Origin: Anaerolineales bacterium
GTDB lineage: Bacteria > Chloroflexota > Anaerolineae > 4572-78 > J111
Reading direction: 5' to 3'
DNA: 46,948 nucleotides
NCBI GenBank assembly: GCA_020634935.1
Contig: JACKAT010000045.1
Coordinates: forward strand, 1-46,948
Part shown: piece by piece, positions 23,801-31,235 of the stretch
Position numbering within the stretch: position 1 is the first letter of the stretch
How the letters are laid out: every line of letters begins with the position of its first letter
Notes under the pieces: model-generated
Databases searched by the model: none
What the model was told of the DNA's origin: nothing
What the model saw: only the letters and a program-made list of their open reading frames with translations
Position numbers and translations under genes: made by a program

Positions 23801-24951
23801 CGCAGGGTGGCTTCAATCTCTAGCCGTTTGGCGATATCTTGTTGAAGCTGCTCATTGACTTGGGCTAACTCGGCTGTCCGATCCGTAACCCGCTGCTCCA
23901 GCGAGTTGATTGTCTCGCGCAGGCGAGCGGTCATCAAATTGAAAGCACAAGCCAATTGACCGATTTCATCCCTAGACTCGACGTGCGCCTGTCGGGTCAA
24001 ATCGCCGGCGCTCATAGCATGGGCCGTGATCGCCAAACTTTGCAGGGGATCTATAATTTTATTCGCCGCAACCAAGGCCAATCCGATCGCGAGCAACAGC
24101 ACAAACGCCAGGGTCCCACTTAAAATCGCTATTTCTTGCCGCGCCAGGATGAACGCCTGGGTGGCCACAAGTTCACTCACTACAGTGAAAACTCGGTCAC
24201 CTAAAACAATAGGTTCTGACGCCAAAACCACTTGGGCGCCATCGAGACCGGTAGTAATCCCCGGATGAGTCGGCGCCTCAAAATGGGCAAAAGGCTCATC
24301 TAGCGAAGCATCGGTCCGAACGATAATTTGTCCGGTCTCATCTAAAATATAGTTTCTTTCTCCGGGCGAGGGGTGAATTTCAGCCAAAATATCCCAAATC
24401 TTGCTGACGCGAATTGAGGTAATCAGCACCCCGCTAATTTCATTTTGACTACCACCAAAGAACGGCATGGCCATCGTCATGACGGGTTCATGTATTACTT
24501 CGTCCATATGAATCGGGCCGTAATAAAGCTCCCCCGTAGATTTTGGAATGGTAAACGCTTCATTTGTGGTGTAGTTAACCGCTTCTGCTTTCGTCGGGGA
24601 GATATAGGAGGCAAAGTGAATTTGTTCAACCCCGCTCTTATCGACCAAAATCAATTCTACAAAGTCGGGGCGATTAGATTGTAGTTCCAACAGTAAACTA
24701 CGCCGCCGCTCAATACTTAGATTGGCCAGCCGGCGATTTTGGCTAACCAGTTCTAAATCCCCCTGGATTTCGTGGATAAAATGGTCCACCTCACGAGCCA
24801 CCTGCTCAGCCACGGACTGTTGTTCTTTGATGGCATAGGCATGCTCAAGAACAAAAATCTGCCAGGTCAGCAAAATTCCAACCACAAGTAATGGCCCAAC
24901 CGCCAAGCCGATAATGGTTAGAGTTAATCGGGTGCGAATAGAATGGTTCAT
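20845..24951 (-). CDS. Large multi-PAS hybrid sensor histidine kinase
   Basis: About 1368 aa. A helix near 7-29 and another near 280-302 flank an extracellular Cache-type sensor. HAMP follows (to about 340), then a coiled coil and four PAS/PAC modules beginning near 387, 513, 630 and 757. The kinase core has H-box SHELRTPLNGIL (His near 908), N-box LINLLGNAVKF, VEDTGVGI and GTGLGLAI. A C-terminal receiver (ADDKLTNRLV; ILTDLVMPEMNGL) and a helical tail complete it. ATG 24951 is preferred over 24969 because AAGG lies eight bases upstream. A TATAAT on the minus strand (24982-24987) may be its -10. The ligand is unknown. Confidence 0.93.
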   Translation of the reverse strand: MNHSIRTRLTLTIIGLAVGPLLVVGILLTWQIFVLEHAYAIKEQQSVAEQVAREVDHFIHEIQGDLELVSQNRRLANLSIERRRSLLLELQSNRPDFVELILVDKSGVEQIHFASYISPTKAEAVNYTTNEAFTIPKSTGELYYGPIHMDEVIHEPVMTMAMPFFGGSQNEISGVLITSIRVSKIWDILAEIHPSPGERNYILDETGQIIVRTDASLDEPFAHFEAPTHPGITTGLDGAQVVLASEPIVLGDRVFTVVSELVATQAFILARQEIAILSGTLAFVLLLAIGLALVAANKIIDPLQSLAITAHAMSAGDLTRQAHVESRDEIGQLACAFNLMTARLRETINSLEQRVTDRTAELAQVNEQLQQDIAKRLEIEATLRERESRLIEAQEMARLGWWRLDLTTNAVTWSEQIYKTFDVPLTTQIDFDFCLKLIHPEDVGYFLQSIQSPLESNQEEFEQEYRVILHNGELHYVYNRARVVRSETGQPLALVGVGQDITERKLAEEKLRTSEEQFRTTISNLLTPIAITRIKDGLGLYVNKALADLFGAPIETLIGRKALDFYANPADRQKAIGILKKDEVIKNMEVQFKRLDGSLFWANLSMTSISFFGEQALISGFHDITERKKDEELLRQANAIVENSPVMLFRWLAKEGWPVDLVTDNVAQFGYTSEDFLSGRISYSDMIHPDDRARVNEEVYAYSANSVDEYSQQYRLLTREGQIRWVEDRTTIGRDDTGQITHYQGLVWDSSERKRLEEELRNAAEFFNSVINAMPDPLFVKDENHRFIEFNDAFCQFMGRTAAELRGMSDYDFVSKEQADIFWANDNKVFATKLPLENEEVYTDAYGHTRVILTKRAAFHLHNGEIILTGAIRDITERKEAEEMLRQAKEDADAANRAKSEFLSRMSHELRTPLNGILGYAQALRRKSSLDRQTLAGLQVIQESGEHLLTLINDILDLAKIEAQKMELNLAELHLDQFIQGVVGIIEMWAAEQGLKFILETDTLLPFGVLADETRLRQVLINLLGNAVKFTTEGQVMLRVSTVGSIIQTEMEDPSQIIRFEVEDTGVGIPAEDLDRVLQPFEQVGEQTLRQEGTGLGLAITRQLVELMGGVLHIESELNRGSHFWFEVKLPVLEFSSLKTAALTKEIIGYYGQRRTLLIADDKLTNRLVLVDMLKPLGFAIIEVENGREILQRLTQGVVDAILTDLVMPEMNGLDTIRQIRQMTAHHQIPIMVLSASAFAEDRQLSQEAGCNAFLVKPVDRQELLALLADQLHLEWVYEADPLTTELVTGAEPPELIPPPPVELEQLYRWAEMGRLPRIRQHMDYIEGLGESYAPFAEAVRILATEFRQQELVSLLEQYLNPGETRGT

Positions 24952-25188
24952 TGGAATAGCCTTATACATTGAGTTATTTACATTATATCTAAGAGTTATA
25001 GAGTTGACACGCCGCCCACAAAAAATCGAACGCGAACGTCACAAATGACGCTTGAAATGAGTAATTACGTGTAAATATCCCTCACGTCTTTCCTTATTTA
25101 AAGAAATACCTGTATAATTTTTAAGATGACATAACCAAAAGATTAGCGTTGCTGGCAAGGTATCCGTAATAGCAAGAGGAGAAGGACA

Positions 25189-27771
25189 ATGGCCGGTCAA
25201 TTACCCCCCTCCGAGACTCGCCCCTTTTTGGCCTTTACGCAAGGTCCCAAAAATAAATTGCGCCAGCGAGTCCGAGGCGGCGGCCCCAAACCCCGCGAGA
25301 ACACCGAAGCCCACGGTCAGAATCTACTTAAGCAAATCGATGACTTTCAGCGCCTCATCGACTCGCAAGTCAGAGACCGTGCGCCGGATCTACCGCCTCT
25401 GCCCGACGACACGCAGGTTATCATCGAGGCCAAACGTCTTACTCCAGAGCAGATGGGCTCGCTGGGTCTGAAACCCATCGAAGAACGCGACAACGGGCTA
25501 CTGGTGACTATTTCGCCTGACGTCACGCTGCCCACGCTGGCCACCAAAGCCCAAAGTTACGTCTCCCAACGCACCGACAGCGGCAACCCCAAATTCAACG
25601 GCGTCATCGCTCCCATCGAGCAAATTCGCCCGGCCGGCCGTCACGACAAAGCCGGCGATCGCCTGGCCGCCTGGATCGAGGCCGGCCACCTGCAACCCAA
25701 CCAGCCCGTTTGGGTCGATATCGAACTGGCCGGCGGCCACAGCAGCGACGGTGTCGATCATCGACAGGAGTTTTATACGTATCTATCCAATTTCAGCGAT
25801 GATCTGTCACCTTACCAAGAAGATGTCGTGACCGCCACCGGCCACTATTTAATCGAAGTTGATTACTCGCTGCATCGGGTTTTGCTGCCGGGCCGGGCGG
25901 TGCTCGATCTACTGGACGACAGTCGAGCCAACTGGATATTGTCGATTGATCTTGTCCCGGAAATCGAAAGCCACACCACTCCGCTGGCAGCCACAGCTCA
26001 GGCCGATCTGCCCCCGTTACCCGATCTATCGCCGGACGCGCCCCGCGTTGTCATTATCGACTCCGGCATCGCCGCCGCGCACCCACTGTTTACCACCAGC
26101 GATGGCCGGACCATTATCGGCCGCCGGCGCAACTTCCTACCCGACACCGTCGAACCGGCCGACCTGACCACCGACGAAATCGATCAAGGCCACGGCACCG
26201 CCGTCGCCAGCGTCGCCGCTTACGGATCGCTGCTAAACCTGACGCAAGCTCCTGATGAAGTCACCGCCCCGGCGGTTTGGATCGAAAATGCCAAAATTTT
26301 GCTACCAGCGACAAAACTCGATCCTAACGCGGCGACCAATTCGCCCCAACTGCACCCGCTTCAATTTCCCAAAGCCCTCATCCGCGAGGTGGTCGAAGCG
26401 TTTCACCAGCCCTTGCCCCAACACTGCAAAATCTTCAACCTCTCGGTGAGTACGGCCCCCCACCCACAGCAAGCCATCACCAACTGGGCCGAAGAGATTG
26501 ATAACCGCTCCGCCGATAGTGATTTACTATTCGTCATTTCCACCGGCGACCTGACCGCCGCCGAACTGGCCGATCTCATGACCGGGGACGTCGCTTATCC
26601 GGCCTACTTGCTCAGTTCCCAAGCCCGGCTCCGCGACCCCGGCCAGGCTTACAATGCCCTCACCGTCGGCGCGTTGACGCCCATCCCACCCACGTTTCCT
26701 GGGCCGTCTGATCCGTTTCTGGCCGAACCGGAACACCCCGCTCCTTTTAGCCGCAGCGGGCTGCTCCAATTCGGACCGGTCAAACCCGATGTGGTTGAAA
26801 TCGGCGGCAATTGGCAGCGTGATGATCTAACCGCCCTACCCGAGGCGGCCATCCTGGTGGCCAACCGCAATTACGTCACTGGCCAGGCCGATCAACCCTT
26901 GGGCTTTCACACCGGTGCCGGACTGGCCGCGGCTCAAGTTACCCATCTGGCCGGTCGCATCCAGGCTCGCTACCCCGACGCCAGTGCCAACCTCATTCGA
27001 GCGTTAATTGTCAACTCGGCGACCTGGCCGGCCGAATTTATCCACCGTCTAACCGGCCCTACCGAAGCCGCCCCCACTGACGCGCTGACCAAAGACGATC
27101 GGCATACCTTGCTGCGGCTGTGCGGCTACGGCCGCCCCCGACCGGAGCAGGCGCTGTCAGCCAACGCGCACTGCCTGGTTTTTATTGCCGAGGATGAGTT
27201 TAGCTGGACGGTCGAGGATAAAAATTCGTCGGGTCGCTATCCGGCCAAAGTCTCCTTCTTCGCCATTCGCTTTGAGCCGGACGATCTCTTCAACCTGCCG
27301 CCCGCCACCCGACTGCGCGTCAGCGTGACCCTGACCTACAATCCGGCGGTGCGCAAAACCCAACGTCGCCGCTATCAGGCGGTCGATATGCGCTGGGAAC
27401 TCCGCCGCCGCGAAGAGGCATCGGACGATTTTCGCGCTCGCTGGATGGCGGAAGCCGAAAGCGATGACGATGACGAAGATCATGAAGAGGAAACCCTCCC
27501 GCTGCGCCCCTGGCCCTGGCAGCTCAAACCCGTGCTCAATCCCGGCAGTCGCGCTCGCCGGGGCAGTCTCATTCGGGATTGGTTCGATGTCTACGCGCAT
27601 GATTTGCCCCATACCCTTGAGTTGGTCGTTCTGGCCCAAGTAGCGCCCTGGCGCCGGCCGCCGGAGCCAATGACGCAGCGGTATGCCCTGGTGGTGTCGA
27701 TTGAGACGTTGGGGGATGGGGTGGATATTTATGATGCGGTGCGAGTAATGGAAGAGGACACAGAAAGGTGA
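25189..27771 (+). CDS. S8 subtilase-fold protein lacking the catalytic serine
   Basis: The 860-aa protein has an N-terminal domain (1-280) with no family I can name, then a subtilase fold. Asp is present (VVIIDSGI, D291) and so is His (DQGHGTAVASVA, H335). The serine motif, normally GTSxAxP, reads GAGLAAA here (codons 26914-26934), with Gly578 in the serine position. The oxyanion Asn of the AGN motif is Asp454 in VISTGD. It is therefore probably not a protease. The overall plan (long N-terminal domain, subtilase, C-terminal ~190 aa with acidic EAESDDDDEDHEEE) resembles stand-alone subtilases sometimes paired with an AAA ATPase, but no ATPase is adjacent. GAGGAGAAGGACA precedes the start. Confidence 0.88.
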   Translation: MAGQLPPSETRPFLAFTQGPKNKLRQRVRGGGPKPRENTEAHGQNLLKQIDDFQRLIDSQVRDRAPDLPPLPDDTQVIIEAKRLTPEQMGSLGLKPIEERDNGLLVTISPDVTLPTLATKAQSYVSQRTDSGNPKFNGVIAPIEQIRPAGRHDKAGDRLAAWIEAGHLQPNQPVWVDIELAGGHSSDGVDHRQEFYTYLSNFSDDLSPYQEDVVTATGHYLIEVDYSLHRVLLPGRAVLDLLDDSRANWILSIDLVPEIESHTTPLAATAQADLPPLPDLSPDAPRVVIIDSGIAAAHPLFTTSDGRTIIGRRRNFLPDTVEPADLTTDEIDQGHGTAVASVAAYGSLLNLTQAPDEVTAPAVWIENAKILLPATKLDPNAATNSPQLHPLQFPKALIREVVEAFHQPLPQHCKIFNLSVSTAPHPQQAITNWAEEIDNRSADSDLLFVISTGDLTAAELADLMTGDVAYPAYLLSSQARLRDPGQAYNALTVGALTPIPPTFPGPSDPFLAEPEHPAPFSRSGLLQFGPVKPDVVEIGGNWQRDDLTALPEAAILVANRNYVTGQADQPLGFHTGAGLAAAQVTHLAGRIQARYPDASANLIRALIVNSATWPAEFIHRLTGPTEAAPTDALTKDDRHTLLRLCGYGRPRPEQALSANAHCLVFIAEDEFSWTVEDKNSSGRYPAKVSFFAIRFEPDDLFNLPPATRLRVSVTLTYNPAVRKTQRRRYQAVDMRWELRRREEASDDFRARWMAEAESDDDDEDHEEETLPLRPWPWQLKPVLNPGSRARRGSLIRDWFDVYAHDLPHTLELVVLAQVAPWRRPPEPMTQRYALVVSIETLGDGVDIYDAVRVMEEDTER

Positions 27772-27777
27772 AGACCT

Positions 27778-29145
27778 ATGCAGCTCAACCTCGTCATTAA
27801 AAACGGGACCATCGTCACCGCTGAAAACGTCTACCAGGCCGACATCGGCATCCGGGGGGAGAAAATTGTCGCCATCGCCGACAACCTCAGCGGCGAACGG
27901 GAGATCGACGCCACGGGCAAACTGGTTACACCTGGCGCCATCGACGTTCACGTTCACCACCAGATGCCCCTGCCCAGCGGCGTCATTTCCGCCGACGACT
28001 TCTTCACCGGCACTCGGGCCGCAGCCTACGGCGGCACCACCACCATCATCGACTTTGTGGCCGCCGAGCCGGAGGAGTCGCTGCTCGACGCGTTGGCCGC
28101 CCGCCAAGCCGAGGCCAAAGATCGGGTGGTCATCGACTACGGGCTGCATATGACCATCACCCCCACCGATATCGCCAAACTTGACCAACTGCCGGCGGTG
28201 GTCGAAGCCGGCTGCCCGACCTTCAAACTCTATATGGCCTATGGCTTCCGGCTCAAAGATGGCGAACTGCTTCAGGCCCTCGACGCGGTCAAACAGGTTA
28301 ACGGCCTGCCCATCGTTCACGCCGAAAATTGGGACGTGATCTGCCTGATGATCGCCCAAAATCTGGCCGTCGGCCGGACCGAACCCCGCTGGCATCCGCG
28401 CAGCCGGCCAGCCGTAATGGAAGGCGAGGCCGTCGGGCGCGTCATCGACATGGCGGCGCTGGTCGGCACGCCGGTCTACATCTTCCACGTCTCCTGCGAT
28501 GACGCGGTCGAACGCATCGCCGCGGCTCGCCGTCAGGGGTTGCGCGTTTTCGGCGAAACCTGCCCCCAATACCTGCTCCTAACCGACGCTGCCTACGAAG
28601 AACCGGGCCTCGCCGGGACGCTGCCGGTTTGCGCGCCCCCCTTGCGCAGCCTGACCGATCAGGCTCGTCTGTGGACCGCCCTCGGCCGCAACGAACTACA
28701 AGTGGTATCGACCGATCACTGCCCATTTAGCAGCGCCGATAAAGCCCTGGGCCTTGACGATTTCAGCCGCATCCCCGGCGGCGTCCCCTCCATCGAGAGC
28801 CGCTTTGCGCTCATGTACACCTACGGCGTTTTGGCGAACTGCTTCTCCCTCAAGCGGTGGGTGCGAATGTGCTGTACCGCCCCGGCCCGGCTCTTTGGCC
28901 TGACACATAAAGGCGTCATCGCCATCGGCTACGACGCCGATCTGGTGGTGTTTGATCCCAACAAACAGACCATTCTCAGCACCGATCTGCTCCATGAAAA
29001 TGTCGATTGGACGCCCTACACCGGCTTCGAAGTCACCGGCTGGCCGGCTGTCACCATCAGCCGGGGTGAGGTCATCGTTGAAGACGGAACGTTTTATGGA
29101 ACAGCCGGTCGCGGCAAATTTGTCGAGCGACAACTGTCGATGTAA
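27778..29145 (+). CDS. hydA: Dihydropyrimidinase / D-hydantoinase
   Basis: The 455-aa amidohydrolase has the binuclear metal set: HVH in GAIDVHVHHQMP, the bridging lysine in CPTFKLYMAYGF, and histidines in PIVHAENWD and IFHVSCDD, plus the aspartate in VVSTDHCPF. It opens cyclic ureides such as dihydrouracil or hydantoins. Family length is usual (450-480). It starts six bases after the subtilase stop with AGGTGAAG as ribosome site, so the two are one operon, an unexpected pairing. No dihydropyrimidine dehydrogenase or beta-ureidopropionase gene is in the window, so the physiological substrate is open. Confidence 0.92.
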   Translation: MQLNLVIKNGTIVTAENVYQADIGIRGEKIVAIADNLSGEREIDATGKLVTPGAIDVHVHHQMPLPSGVISADDFFTGTRAAAYGGTTTIIDFVAAEPEESLLDALAARQAEAKDRVVIDYGLHMTITPTDIAKLDQLPAVVEAGCPTFKLYMAYGFRLKDGELLQALDAVKQVNGLPIVHAENWDVICLMIAQNLAVGRTEPRWHPRSRPAVMEGEAVGRVIDMAALVGTPVYIFHVSCDDAVERIAAARRQGLRVFGETCPQYLLLTDAAYEEPGLAGTLPVCAPPLRSLTDQARLWTALGRNELQVVSTDHCPFSSADKALGLDDFSRIPGGVPSIESRFALMYTYGVLANCFSLKRWVRMCCTAPARLFGLTHKGVIAIGYDADLVVFDPNKQTILSTDLLHENVDWTPYTGFEVTGWPAVTISRGEVIVEDGTFYGTAGRGKFVERQLSM

Positions 29146-29183
29146 ATTGGGGGGCAATCGAAAAAACAGTCGATGAGTTTCTC

Positions 29184-29219
29184 CGTGGAACGTGACAAAA
29201 AAACGTCTCACGTTCCACG
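29184..29219. terminator. 12-bp inverted repeat after the hydantoinase gene
   Basis: CGTGGAACGTGA and TCACGTTCCACG are separated by 12 bases (CAAAAAAACGTC). It lacks a clear T-run, so it may be a repeat or a processing hairpin rather than an intrinsic terminator. Confidence 0.5.
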
Positions 29220-29247
29220 TCCTACGTCCTATCTTATTCAAACAACA

Positions 29248-30021
29248 ATGACTAAAAACCGTATCTATTCAACCTTATTAATTATCCTGATCCTCTTCTT
29301 GACCGCCTGCACCAGCGAGCCAACGCCAACGGCCACCCCGGATTTCACGCCGACGCCCGACAGCAGCGTTTTCTTCCAGCGCGGCCTGGAGTATCTCGAT
29401 CAAGGTGAGTACCAACTGGCAATTGAGCAGTTCAACCAGGCCGCCCAACTCGATCCCAACAGCGCCGATATCTACGCCAATCGCGGCTTGGCCCATCACT
29501 GGCTCGACGCGCCGGGCGAAGCCAACGCCGATTACAGCCGCGCCATCGAACTTGATCCCGATTTCTACCTGACCTACTACAATCGCGGCGTCAGTTTCGA
29601 TGACCGGGGCGACCACGAACGAGCCGTAGCCGACTATCGCCGCGCCGTCGAGCGCAACCCCGACGACGTCAGTTCGCACAACAATCTGGCCTGGGGATTG
29701 GCCTACTATCTCGACACCGATTACGATGAGGCTCTGGAACACGCCCTTAAATCGGTTGAGTTGGAGTCGAACGATTTCAATGAGGATACTTTGGCCCTGG
29801 TCTACCTCAAACTTGAGCAGTACGAGGACGCCTTAAGCCATTACAACGAAGCTTTGGCTTTAAATGACCAACAGGTCGAATCCTACCGGGGGCGCGCTGA
29901 AGCCCACGCCGCCTTGGGCCACACCCAGGCCGCCATCGAGGATTATGAAACCTACCTTCGCCTAAGCCCTGCTGCCCCCGACCGAGACGAAGTCGAGGCC
30001 AAGCTAAACGCTTTACGATAA
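29248..30021 (+). CDS. TPR-repeat lipoprotein
   Basis: The 257-aa protein begins MTKNRIYSTLLIILILFLTAC, a signal peptide with lipobox LTAC, then a Thr/Pro-rich linker (TPTATPDFTPTPD). About six TPR units follow, for example FFQRGLEYLDQGEYQLAIEQFNQAAQLDP and its successors at 34-residue spacing. It should be a lipid-anchored scaffold on the outer face of the membrane. The ATG at 29248 is chosen because the longer frame starts in the inverted repeat upstream and lacks a signal peptide. The partner is unknown. Confidence 0.88.
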   Translation: MTKNRIYSTLLIILILFLTACTSEPTPTATPDFTPTPDSSVFFQRGLEYLDQGEYQLAIEQFNQAAQLDPNSADIYANRGLAHHWLDAPGEANADYSRAIELDPDFYLTYYNRGVSFDDRGDHERAVADYRRAVERNPDDVSSHNNLAWGLAYYLDTDYDEALEHALKSVELESNDFNEDTLALVYLKLEQYEDALSHYNEALALNDQQVESYRGRAEAHAALGHTQAAIEDYETYLRLSPAAPDRDEVEAKLNALR

Positions 30022-30033
30022 AGTCTTGTCGCT

Positions 30034-30048
30034 AAGGTGACAGTCACT
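30034..30048. repeat. Solo GTGAC-N-GTCAC arm
   Basis: AAGGTGACAGTCACT, 12 bp after the TPR gene. No complementary second arm was found nearby, so this may be a decayed or single-site copy. Confidence 0.55.
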
Positions 30049-30227
30049 GGGTCATGCTAAATCGACCTATTGAAGCTATCCGCTTCTGATTTATTGACAA
30101 TCCACCACCGCCAGCAGCATAGCCACAGCCAACAGAAAGACAATCAAATAGCGTTTCACTTCTACTTGACAACGGTGTTGAAAAACGACGATCATCAATT
30201 AACGAGGAGGACGAGCTTAGCAATGCA

Positions 30228-30236
30228 TGGTATAAT
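30228..30236 (+). promoter_or_regulatory. Extended -10 for the sulfurtransferase gene
   Basis: TGGTATAAT, the TGnTATAAT form, 39 bp before the start codon. No good -35 was seen. Confidence 0.5.
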
Positions 30237-30274
30237 CCCCAATGTGATTTATACAAAAATGGAGAGACCTTTTG

Positions 30275-31123
30275 ATGAGTAAAAACGGGTATGCCCATCC
30301 CGAAGTTTTGGTCGAGACGGAGTGGGTTGCACAGCACTTGCACGATCCGCGCGTGCGTCTGGTGGAAATGGATGTCGATACCACGGCATATCGTTTGGGG
30401 CACATCCCCACAGCGGTCGGTTGGAACTGGCAAGTCGATACCCGCGATGCCCTGCGTCGCAACATTCCCGACCCCGCCACCTTTGCGGCGTTGATGAGCC
30501 GGTCGGGCATCGCCAATGAGACGACCGTGGTACTCTATGGCGATAAAAACAACTGGTTTGCCGCCTATGCTTTTTGGTTGATGAAATATTACGGCCATGT
30601 CGATGTCCGCCTGATGAACGGCGGGCGCAAAAAATGGGTAGCTGAAAAGCGTCTGCTAACCAAAGCTGTCCCCGATATCCAGCCAACCACTTATCAAGTG
30701 AAGGTTACGGACGCTGATGTTCGCGCTCTACGGGACCGGGTGCTGGCCCGGCTGCGCCAGCCGGATACCGCTTTGATCGATGTCCGGTCGGCTAAAGAAT
30801 TTACCGGCGACTTAGCCGCTCCGGAACACCTGCTCCAGGAGGGCGCTCAACGCGGCGGCCATATTCCCGGCGCGGTAAATATTGCCTGGGGTCAAACCGT
30901 CCAGTCCGACGGCGCCTTCAAATCGGCCGAAGCCCTGCGGCGTCTCTACCTCAGCCGTGATGTGACGCCCGATAAAGAGGTTATCACCTACTGCCGCATC
31001 GGCGAACGCTCGTCCCATACCTGGTTTGTGCTAAAATATCTGCTGGGCTATCCGCACGTACGCAATTACGACGGGTCTTGGGTCGAATGGGGTAATTTGA
31101 TCGATGTACCCATCGAACGATAG
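30275..31123 (+). CDS. Two-domain thiosulfate sulfurtransferase (rhodanese)
   Basis: The 282-aa protein is a tandem rhodanese. The first domain (about 10-120) lacks a cysteine at the loop, as usual. The second carries the active loop CRIGERS (cysteine near residue 240), the thiosulfate:cyanide sulfurtransferase type. It moves a sulfane sulfur between thiosulfate or persulfides and acceptors. No signal peptide is visible, so it is cytoplasmic. The start may be TTG at 30272 (GGAG seven bases upstream) or the ATG directly after it. It opens the sulfur block and is followed by the two-component genes. Confidence 0.93.
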   Translation: MSKNGYAHPEVLVETEWVAQHLHDPRVRLVEMDVDTTAYRLGHIPTAVGWNWQVDTRDALRRNIPDPATFAALMSRSGIANETTVVLYGDKNNWFAAYAFWLMKYYGHVDVRLMNGGRKKWVAEKRLLTKAVPDIQPTTYQVKVTDADVRALRDRVLARLRQPDTALIDVRSAKEFTGDLAAPEHLLQEGAQRGGHIPGAVNIAWGQTVQSDGAFKSAEALRRLYLSRDVTPDKEVITYCRIGERSSHTWFVLKYLLGYPHVRNYDGSWVEWGNLIDVPIER

Positions 31124-31140
31124 TAATCCACTTAACTCAT

Positions 31141-31200
31141 AGGTGACAGTTACTTTTGAGTCGCTTAAATTTATTGTTTACAACAGAAAGTGACTGTCAC
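31141..31200. repeat. Covarying inverted repeat, GTGAC family
   Basis: Left arm AGGTGACAGTTACTTT pairs with right arm AAAGTGACTGTCAC; one T-G wobble is kept at the changed base. The loop is about 30 bases. It lies between the sulfurtransferase and the kinase genes. Confidence 0.75.
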
Positions 31201-31235
31201 GTTAGATCAGTAAATCATCAACGGAGATGAGCGTG

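Noticed and set aside
27157..28569. 470-codon open frame antisense to the hydantoinase and subtilase ends
   Set aside because: It overlaps two well-supported genes; its composition (rich in Gly, Asp, Val, Arg) is that of an antisense shadow of GC-rich coding DNA.
30088..30160. 22-codon hydrophobic peptide on the minus strand (VKRYLIVFLLAVAMLLAVV...)
   Set aside because: GTG start without a convincing ribosome site, in a gap between plus-strand genes; could be chance.
31141..31200. Reading the GTGAC inverted repeats as attachment sites of an integrated element
   Set aside because: No integrase, recombinase or phage-like genes lie between copies, and the arms vary too much for att cores.
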